Shown: piece by piece, positions 1-4,848 of the stretch | Position numbering within the stretch: position 1 is the stretch's first letter | Layout of the letters: each line of letters begins with the position of its first letter | Assembly: GCA_934141445.1 (NCBI GenBank) | Contig: CAKPCF010000039.1 | Coordinates: forward strand, 1 to 6,174 | Length of the DNA: 6,174 bases | From: an uncultured Clostridia bacterium | GTDB lineage: Bacteria > Bacillota > Clostridia > TANB77 > CAG-508 | Direction: 5' to 3' | The notes under the pieces: model-generated | Seen by the model: only the letters and a program-made list of their open reading frames with translations | Database searches by the model: none | Told to the model about the DNA's origin: nothing | Made by a program: the position numbers and the translations under genes

Positions 1-3000
1 TATCCTTTATTATATCCAATTGTTTCAAAATGTTTATTAAACTCTTCTCTTACATCTTTAAATTCGAATGCATTTGAGTCATTTATATAGTTTCCACTAT
101 CTGTTACCGGCAACCAACCTTCATCAATATGTGAGTCATTTGAATATATTTCTGTTGATTTATACATTAAACCATCATATTCAAATTCTACATAGTAGCT
201 ATTTAATTCTGTTCCTTGTTTGTAATTTTTCTTGTTTATTACTGAATCAACTTTTCCAACTACACCAAAACCATTTGGATTATTACTATCAACTTTTGTT
301 GCAGCCTTATATACTCTACCAAATGAATATAAACCTGTTGAATCTGTTTCTACTGTTTCAACGATTTCATCATTCTTTGCATTATATAAATTAACTGTAA
401 TGCCTTCAAATTTTGTTTCATCATCTGTCATATATCCATCTTTGTTTTCATCTAGCCAAACTTTTCCTGCTATTACTAAATCCTTTAGTTTTACAAATTC
501 ACTAGATTTTTGAGTTGGATATTTATTTTGCTCTGTTACTATTCTATCTCTAGTTGTATCATTTATATTTGTTAATGTTGTTATTTCTGCTTTATTCTCT
601 AGGTTATATAAATACATATTGCTTTCTGTAATTTTTACTTTTACATAATAAATTATGTATTCACCTGGATTTAATGTTGTATATTCTGCTCCAACCATAT
701 CTGGAATAGTTAACAAGTAAGCATTTCCTCCAATAGAGGTATGTGCAACAGGTACATTTAATCTAACATTTCCATTTGATTCATATATTTTTGCAGTTAC
801 TGATTGGAATGCTAGTCCTTCCTGCAATGTTTCTTTAATATCTTTTGTTCTAACCTTTGTTGCTGGTTTAGAATAGCTTTCTTTTTCTGATAAATTTTCT
901 AATCTTATTGAATAAGTTAATGTTTCTGTCTTTTCTGCTTGGAATGGGCTTTCTGCTTTTTCTTCATCTGTCCTATCCATTCTTTCTGTTGATTCATCTT
1001 CATTTATTGAGCTTGTTTCATTTTGAGTAAATTTCTTACTATTATTGTCTTTCATCATTAAGCCATCATAAGAACTTATATATTTATCAATATCAATTTT
1101 ATAATCATTCAATTCATAATAATCACTAGATTTTAATCTTTCTGGTATTTCATTATTCTTAATAGAACGATTATTTATATTATTTACATCACCAACAATT
1201 TCTGCTGTATTACTTTCAATTGTTCCAGCTGTATCTTCTTCAACTGTTAATGTAATTTCAATTGTTGTATAAGAATTTGCTGGTACCTGTATATCAGTTA
1301 ATCTTAACTTTCCAGTCAAAGTTCGACTTATTCCTGGCGAAGATAATGAATTCATAACATCAATTTGTATATTGCTATATTTAATAGGTAAAGTATCTTC
1401 TATATTAACATGTATCATATCTGGTTCCCAATATGGTGCATCTGCATTTTGAGTTCCTCTATAATCACTTGCAGTAGTATTATATATGTCTATTTCATAA
1501 GTTACTCTATCTCCATATTCAACATATACAGGGTCTGCAAAGTTTGAGCCAGAAGCTCTATTTACCCTCTCTAGTGCAAGTTGGCTTGACTTTAAATTTT
1601 CTGCTGTTAAACTTGAATAGTCGTAAGTTACTTCACCATTTGTTTCATGTTGTACATCTACTATATGTTTATTTACATTTACTTGATATTCCTTTATCGT
1701 ATATGTATCCGAATCACTTTCCCTAGTATCTAAATTAACTATTGGTCCAGGACCATGCCCTCCATAATCTGTATATTCTATATGAGGGTCAGTCGCATTA
1801 GTCGTTATAAACTCAACCATATTAGTAAAACTTCCACTCGTAGCATTCGGCACTAATGTAAATCTCAGCGTAACCGAACCATTTGCTGGAACTGTTATCC
1901 AAGAACTATTTGCAATTTCTGCTGGCATATTTACTTGTTCTACACAATCTGGTAAAGTATCTCTTATTTGTAATCTTGTTTCGAATCTATGGTTATTATG
2001 AATATCAATTCTAAAAGTAATTATATCCCCTTTTTCTACTTTTACAGAGTCTCCTGAACTACCTGTTAATTCTTTTCTTGATGTAGAATCAAATATTGAT
2101 GTTCCATTTTGATGTTCTACCTTTTCAATGTAGTTATAAATTGACATTTTAGTTGTTAATGGAACATTTACATTTATAATATATTCTTTAATGCTTGTAC
2201 TTAAACTACCACTTGCTTCTGCTCCATCTTGGCAGTTTTCATACACATTACTTACTTTCCAATTAAATTGTTTACATTTTTTGTATCCATGTTGGCATAA
2301 GAATTCAGAAGTGTGCGTTTTTGTATGAGTTGGGCAAGAACAATGACAACCGTCTATATATACAGTATGTCCTACACATCCCATGATATCTGCCCCCGTT
2401 TCAAAGTCTGTGCCTATAACTCCGCATTCATCATTTCTATATTCTGTATGTCCAGCACATCCATGTCCTTCATAATGATCATCACAAGTATATGTGAATG
2501 TACATGAATGAGTTCCACCTACACTTGATGATGGATGATTTCCATAAGAAGCTGATTGACATTCATAAGTAGTACAACCTGTTTGTTCAACATCTTTTTC
2601 CCAGTCTATTTTTACTTGTTTTCCTTCATATTTTGTTCCTCCACCTGAAGCTGAAACAACTTGATATATAAATTTTATCTTTTCTAACTCATCAGCACCA
2701 CCAACAGGAGCATTAACTGAAAAAGTTTCACCAGGTTCCGGTACTGGAATTTCAAATTCAGTACCATCATTTAAAATAGCAAATGCCTTTATAATAGTAC
2801 CTTGACTAGCACCAAATGCATCTTGTAAATTGCTTGCTCCTACAGAACAACCATAATCATAATCTGATGCTCTAACATAGTTACTCATTGTAAATGGACC
2901 AACTACATATCCAAGTACTGTTCCAGCATTACTTGCTACAGATACATCTATATTAGGCTTTGTTGTCGCAGCTGAATAATATGAATTAAAACTATTCATT

Positions 3001-3431
3001 GCTTCATGTAATGGATTTTCACCGTCTTCTGCTTGACCCATTTCGTCCCAAAAAGCATATTGTATTGGATCTGATTGATAGTCCTCTGCTCTACTTCCTC
3101 CACCATTAACATAGCAAGCAAGTATAAAAGCCATACTATCACTTATACTTAATCCACTTGATTTATATTCATAATTTGAACGACTTATTGCAGATTTACT
3201 GCTTCCCTCTTCGCAATAGTCTGGTCCTATTTTTGTTCCAACTGCTGGTTTTTTTACTTGTAAGCTTGGACTTACATAAGCCATTCCTGCTGTACTAAAG
3301 TTTTGTGTATAACCATTAAAATAATTTATGTATTCGTTTTTAGCATATTGAACACCTCTTTCAGCACAGAAATGACTTTTATCACTATTTATCCATTGTC
3401 TATTTACAATTTCTCCGTCGTGACAATCCAC
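1..3431 (-). CDS. Gene B, main segment: large thioester/DUF11/SdrD_B surface adhesin (C-terminus beyond window)
   Basis: The frame is open for 1143 codons with no stop before the left edge. A GTG at 3429-3431 and an ATG at 3282-3284 are the first possible starts, but neither has a ribosome site and both would omit the signal peptide. It is therefore the body of the gene starting at 3600. Visible order: a probable thioester domain (about 3410-2720), a linker domain split by a Cys/His-rich insert (2579-2232), three DUF11-like repeats (2195-1801, 1700-1192, 1118-573) and an SdrD_B-like domain (from 479). The third repeat carries an acidic low-complexity loop with many Glu and Asp near 930-1030. 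The module order suggests a wall-associated protein that displays a covalent-binding head on a repeat stalk. An LPXTG signal would be expected further left but is not visible. The family assignment rests on motifs read by eye, and the ligand is unknown. Confidence 0.85.
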   Translation of the reverse strand, partial: MDCHDGEIVNRQWINSDKSHFCAERGVQYAKNEYINYFNGYTQNFSTAGMAYVSPSLQVKKPAVGTKIGPDYCEEGSSKSAISRSNYEYKSSGLSISDSMAFILACYVNGGGSRAEDYQSDPIQYAFWDEMGQAEDGENPLHEAMNSFNSYYSAATTKPNIDVSVASNAGTVLGYVVGPFTMSNYVRASDYDYGCSVGASNLQDAFGASQGTIIKAFAILNDGTEFEIPVPEPGETFSVNAPVGGADELEKIKFIYQVVSASGGGTKYEGKQVKIDWEKDVEQTGCTTYECQSASYGNHPSSSVGGTHSCTFTYTCDDHYEGHGCAGHTEYRNDECGVIGTDFETGADIMGCVGHTVYIDGCHCSCPTHTKTHTSEFLCQHGYKKCKQFNWKVSNVYENCQDGAEASGSLSTSIKEYIINVNVPLTTKMSIYNYIEKVEHQNGTSIFDSTSRKELTGSSGDSVKVEKGDIITFRIDIHNNHRFETRLQIRDTLPDCVEQVNMPAEIANSSWITVPANGSVTLRFTLVPNATSGSFTNMVEFITTNATDPHIEYTDYGGHGPGPIVNLDTRESDSDTYTIKEYQVNVNKHIVDVQHETNGEVTYDYSSLTAENLKSSQLALERVNRASGSNFADPVYVEYGDRVTYEIDIYNTTASDYRGTQNADAPYWEPDMIHVNIEDTLPIKYSNIQIDVMNSLSSPGISRTLTGKLRLTDIQVPANSYTTIEITLTVEEDTAGTIESNTAEIVGDVNNINNRSIKNNEIPERLKSSDYYELNDYKIDIDKYISSYDGLMMKDNNSKKFTQNETSSINEDESTERMDRTDEEKAESPFQAEKTETLTYSIRLENLSEKESYSKPATKVRTKDIKETLQEGLAFQSVTAKIYESNGNVRLNVPVAHTSIGGNAYLLTIPDMVGAEYTTLNPGEYIIYYVKVKITESNMYLYNLENKAEITTLTNINDTTRDRIVTEQNKYPTQKSSEFVKLKDLVIAGKVWLDENKDGYMTDDETKFEGITVNLYNAKNDEIVETVETDSTGLYSFGRVYKAATKVDSNNPNGFGVVGKVDSVINKKNYKQGTELNSYYVEFEYDGLMYKSTEIYSNDSHIDEGWLPVTDSGNYINDSNAFEFKDVREEFNKHFETIGYNKG
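171..479 (-). other. SdrD_B-like domain with EF-hand-like loop (gene B)
   Basis: The motifs are LVIAGKVWLDENKDGYMTDD, then ITVNLYNAK, then STGLYSFGRVY, and later SYYVEFEYDG. The 12-residue loop at 452-417 has Asp1, Asn3, Asp5, Gly6 and Glu12, as in EF-hand calcium loops. About 30 extra residues, KAATKVDSNNPNGFGVVGKV onward, separate the YSF strand from the YYVEFEYDG strand, which are nearly adjacent in the matching domain of the upstream gene. The sequence after 171 continues as ordinary polar protein to the window edge. Confidence 0.75.
573..2195 (-). repeat. Three tandem DUF11-like protein repeats in gene B
   Basis: Each repeat begins with a similar strand: SIKEYIINVN (2195), TIKEYQVNVN (1700) and YELNDYKIDID (1118). 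Each continues with a hydrophobic beta strand (ITFRIDIHNN, VTYEIDIYNT, LTYSIRLENL), a turn motif (IRDTLPDC, IEDTLPIK, IKETLQEG), a Pro turn (VPANGS, VPANSY, LNPGEY) and an Asn-x-x-Glu end (TNMVEF, SNTAEI, ENKAEI). They occupy 2195-1801, 1700-1192 and 1118-573. The repeats are diverged at the DNA level, so they are old duplications. A rod-like stalk role is inferred from the family. Confidence 0.8.
2232..2579 (-). other. Cys/His-rich insert of gene B
   Basis: These 116 residues hold 13 Cys and 10 His, in a window where Cys is otherwise scarce. Two near-identical motifs, CAGHTEY (2439-2459) and CVGHTVY (2358-2378), lie 27 residues apart. They are flanked by GHGC, DGCHCSC, THTKTHT, CQHGYKKC and YENC. 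The insert sits between VKIDWEKDVEQT and KQFNWKVSNVY, two beta-strand-like stretches that may belong to one domain. Metal binding or a disulfide-knotted structure is plausible, but neither is shown. The absence of stops and the regular codon use indicate real coding sequence. Confidence 0.75.
2720..3410 (-). other. Probable thioester domain (TED) at the head of gene B
   Basis: Gram-positive thioester adhesin domains form a bond between a Cys in an aromatic-Cys motif and a Gln in a hydrophobic-Gln-x-x-hydrophobic-hydrophobic motif (the TQxA region). Here the candidates are Cys at 3366-3368 in SHFCAERG and Gln at 3060-3062 in IQYAFW, 102 residues apart. The segment SISDSMAFILACYVNGGG lies between them, like the helix that precedes the Gln motif in TEDs. 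The domain follows the signal peptide directly, the usual TED position. Such domains bind host proteins covalently. Other Cys residues (DYCEEG, LACYVN, YGCSVG) leave some doubt about the partner, and the Cys motif is less typical than the Gln motif. Confidence 0.6.
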
Positions 3432-3600
3432 TCATCAATTGAGTTATAGAATCACGAATGCTATTATACTGGTTAGTTCCTATAATATTTTCATTTTTGC
3501 TTACAGCTAATACCGTCGTTTTTCCCAAAATAGTGATACAAAAAATCAAAATAATTAAAGCTGTTAAAATTATTAAATTAAATATAATCTTCTTTTTCAT
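3400..3600 (-). CDS. Gene B, 5' segment: signal peptide of a secreted adhesin
   Basis: This 66-codon frame has an excellent start: ATG at 3598-3600 behind AGGTGGTG. It encodes MKKK, a hydrophobic core of about 22 residues rich in Ile and Leu, and a likely signal-peptidase site after VLA in KTTVLAVSKN. A short polar stretch follows (NQYNSIRDSITQLMSG). The last residues, LSRRRNCK before TAG at 3400-3402, use CGA and CGG Arg codons that are otherwise scarce here, and they look out of frame. By itself the product would be a signal peptide with about 33 extra residues, so it is best read as the beginning of the large frame that continues to the left edge after a +1 shift. Confidence 0.8.
   Translation of the reverse strand: MKKKIIFNLIILTALIILIFCITILGKTTVLAVSKNENIIGTNQYNSIRDSITQLMSGLSRRRNCK
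3415..3431 (-). other. Apparent +1 frameshift site in gene B
   Basis: The leader frame and the long downstream frame differ by one base. The downstream frame opens only after a TGA at 3432-3434, and by about 3415 the leader frame has become Arg-rich, so the join lies within about 17 bases. Dropping one G of the GG (plus-strand CC at 3428-3429) would give Met-Ser-Asp-Cys-His-Asp-Gly-Glu, a smooth continuation, but other single-base deletions nearby would also work. There is no long homopolymer here. Confidence 0.7.
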
Positions 3601-3605
3601 TGTAT

Positions 3606-3613
3606 CACCACCT
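3606..3613 (-). promoter_or_regulatory. Ribosome binding site of gene B, overlapping gene A stop codon
   Basis: The coding strand reads TAGGTGGTGATACAATG. AGGTGGTG is a near-perfect Shine-Dalgarno sequence five bases before the ATG at 3598-3600, and its first two bases lie within the TAG stop of gene A. This fixes the start of gene B and implies that ribosomes finishing gene A load gene B. No promoter or terminator fits in the 11-base gap. Confidence 0.9.
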
Positions 3614-4796
3614 ATCTATAAAACTTCTTATTCTTAAACTTTAATTTGCTAATTATCAATATAATAATTCCTAAATTTACAATTGCATTTATGTAAATAA
3701 TAGCAGTTGTAAAACCTGTAGATGGTAATATTGCTGTACTTTGCATACTTGTATTATTATCAGTATTTTCTTTAATATTTGTACCATTGTAGCAATTTAT
3801 TAACTCTACCTTATTATTTACGAAACCTGTATTTTCTTCTGTCATATTCTTTACAAGTACTAATTCAATTTTTCTTTTTTCACCAGGTTTCAAACTTATA
3901 TTGTCTAAATTTTTTGTATATACATTTTTGTCATTTCCTAAATACCAATTAGAATTATCATTTTCTGAAAATTCCAATCCATCTGGCAAATAGTCTACAA
4001 CCTTTTCTACAAAACCTTCTACATTTCCAATATTTTCAATAACAACTGAATAATGTAATTCAACTTTTGATTTTTTCAAATTTCTTGATTTTATTTCAAT
4101 TTTTGCTATTTCTTTGTCATCAAATTCATATTCTTGCTCCTTATTTCCTGTAATAACTTTAACTGAAGATAAATATTTATTTATTTGAAAATCTAGTTTT
4201 TCTTTTCTTATTAGTCCAATATCAATATTTTCAAAATCTTTTTCAAGATAAATCATATCTGTTATTGCACTATTACTATTCTTAGCACTCGTAGCATCTG
4301 AATTTACATTTTCAGCTACACCTGATTTTTTATATAAAGTAAGCTCATATTTATTATAATCATATTCATAAGTCAAATAATATTTTCCTGATACTACATT
4401 TTCAAATGAGTATGTACCATTATTTAAAGTTTTTACAGTTTGTACTGTTTCATTATTTTCTGCATTTATTAAATTAACTTTTATATCTGAAATAAGTTCT
4501 TCATCACTATCTCTTTTACCATCATTGTTTTCATCAGTCCAAGAAATACCAGAAATTCTAAATTTCTTTTGTTCTTCTATATTCTTATCTTGTTCTACAT
4601 TACTATTGTTATTATTGCTATTGCTATTGTTTGAATTGTTTGTTTCATCATTATTTGTGTTATTGTTGTCTGCATTAGAATTATTATTTTTATTTGAATT
4701 CTCTGGATTATTTAAATTTCTATCATCTTCTTTTTTTATTTTTTCTTGCTCTGCTTTTTCCTTTTCTTCTTGTATCTTTTTTCTCTTGTTCTTTTC
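3612..4796 (-). CDS. Gene A, 3' segment: SdrD_B/DUF11 region with LPSTG cell-wall anchor
   Basis: This 394-codon frame opens after a TAA at 4797-4799 and ends at TAG 3612-3614. It has no ATG or GTG start with a ribosome site near its beginning. Internal TTG and ATG codons, such as the TTG at 4374-4376, lie inside the SdrD_B fold. It is therefore the continuation of the gene entering from the right edge, joined by a +1 shift. In order it holds the end of a Glu/Lys helix, an Asn/Ser spacer, an SdrD_B-like domain (GISWTDENNDGKRD, then GTYSFENV and KYYLTYEYD), a DUF11-like domain (INKYLSS, VVDYLPDGLEF, TEENTG) and a C-terminal LPSTG sorting signal. Sortase would cleave Thr-Gly and link the protein to peptidoglycan. 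From memory, this C-terminal arrangement recurs in surface proteins of AT-rich gut clostridia; I could not check that here. Wall anchoring is well supported, but the ligand is unknown. Confidence 0.85.
   Translation of the reverse strand, partial: EKNKRKKIQEEKEKAEQEKIKKEDDRNLNNPENSNKNNNSNADNNNTNNDETNNSNNSNSNNNNSNVEQDKNIEEQKKFRISGISWTDENNDGKRDSDEELISDIKVNLINAENNETVQTVKTLNNGTYSFENVVSGKYYLTYEYDYNKYELTLYKKSGVAENVNSDATSAKNSNSAITDMIYLEKDFENIDIGLIRKEKLDFQINKYLSSVKVITGNKEQEYEFDDKEIAKIEIKSRNLKKSKVELHYSVVIENIGNVEGFVEKVVDYLPDGLEFSENDNSNWYLGNDKNVYTKNLDNISLKPGEKRKIELVLVKNMTEENTGFVNNKVELINCYNGTNIKENTDNNTSMQSTAILPSTGFTTAIIYINAIVNLGIIILIISKLKFKNKKFYR
3615..3728 (-). other. LPSTG cell-wall sorting signal
   Basis: LPSTG is encoded at 3714-3728. 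It is followed by about 20 hydrophobic residues (from FTTAIIYINAI onward) and a basic tail, KLKFKNKKFYR, ending at the stop codon. This is the standard three-part sortase A-type signal of Gram-positive surface proteins: cleavage between Thr and Gly and attachment to peptidoglycan. A Ser/Thr/Asn-rich stretch precedes it, as expected for a wall-spanning region. No sortase gene lies in the window. Confidence 0.95.
3792..4199 (-). other. C-terminal DUF11-like domain (gene A)
   Basis: This domain of about 135 residues starts at KLDFQINKYLSS and includes VVIENIGNVEGFVEKVVDYL, PDGLEF, NWYLGND, LKPGEKRKIELVLVK and TEENTGFVNNKVEL. The pattern of a beta strand, an xDxLPxGL turn, a PGE turn and an N-x-V-E-L end is that of DUF11-type surface repeats. 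It lies directly before the sorting signal, so it is the domain closest to the cell wall. Confidence 0.7.
4338..4562 (-). other. SdrD_B-like domain with EF-hand-like loop (gene A)
   Basis: The order of motifs fits the SdrD_B / Cna-B-related fold: FRISGISWTDENNDGKRDSD, then IKVNLINAE, then NGTYSFENV and SGKYYLTYEYD. The 12-residue loop at 4535-4500 has Asp1, Asn3, Asp5, Gly6, Asp9 and Glu12, the spacing of a canonical EF-hand calcium loop. In staphylococcal Sdr proteins this domain binds calcium and stiffens the stalk. Calcium binding here is inferred from the loop alone. Confidence 0.8.
4599..4718 (-). repeat. Asn/Ser-rich low-complexity spacer from an AAY-type trinucleotide tract
   Basis: Twenty-four of these 40 residues are Asn, with Ser, Asp, Thr and Glu filling the rest, for example NNSNNSNSNNNNSN. 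The DNA is an imperfect trinucleotide tract of AAT, AAC and AGY codons. It is likely a flexible linker between the helical segment and the SdrD_B-like domain. Such tracts can change length in steps of one codon without breaking the frame. Confidence 0.85.
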
Positions 4797-4848
4797 TTAT
4801 TTTTTCTTCTTCTAATTTTTCTTGTTCAAATTCTGTCAATTTATCATT
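4719..4848 (-). other. Glu/Lys-rich helical segment of gene A
   Basis: About 43 residues (after frame correction) consist almost entirely of Glu, Lys and Gln with sparse Leu and Ile, for example LTEFEQEKLEEEKIRKEQEK. The opposite charges alternate at helix spacing, which suggests a coiled coil or a single stable alpha helix acting as a rigid spacer. It sits between the third DUF11-like repeat and the Asn-rich spacer, and it contains the frameshift site. The helical structure is inferred from composition. Confidence 0.7.

Noticed and set aside
75..141. Direct repeat TGAGTCATTT at 75-84 and 132-141
   Set aside because: It is only ten bases, is explained by two Asn-Asp-Ser codon triplets in the protein, and has no flanking structure of a mobile element or attachment site.
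68..2507. Other plus-strand open frames, including 68-394, 232-513, 1544-1726 and 2313-2507
   Set aside because: Composition is unlike protein (runs of Leu, His, Tyr or Ser), there is no Shine-Dalgarno sequence, and all lie opposite the long minus-strand adhesin frame.
3429..3431. GTG as a true start of the long adhesin frame
   Set aside because: No Shine-Dalgarno sequence precedes it, and it would give a protein without a signal peptide, while a perfect start plus signal peptide lies just upstream in another frame.
3601..3611. Terminator or promoter between the two genes
   Set aside because: The gap is 11 bases and is filled by the ribosome binding site, with no room for a hairpin or promoter.
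4374..4376. TTG as the start of an independent gene of about 254 codons
   Set aside because: It lies inside the SdrD_B-like fold (within KYYLTYEYD), there is no ribosome site before it, and the frame is open with matching domain content up to 4796.
4777..4784. Programmed -1 ribosomal frameshift on the A-rich heptamer
   Set aside because: The join needs a +1 (or -2) change. A -1 slip would enter the third frame, not the one that carries the SdrD_B-like domain and LPSTG.
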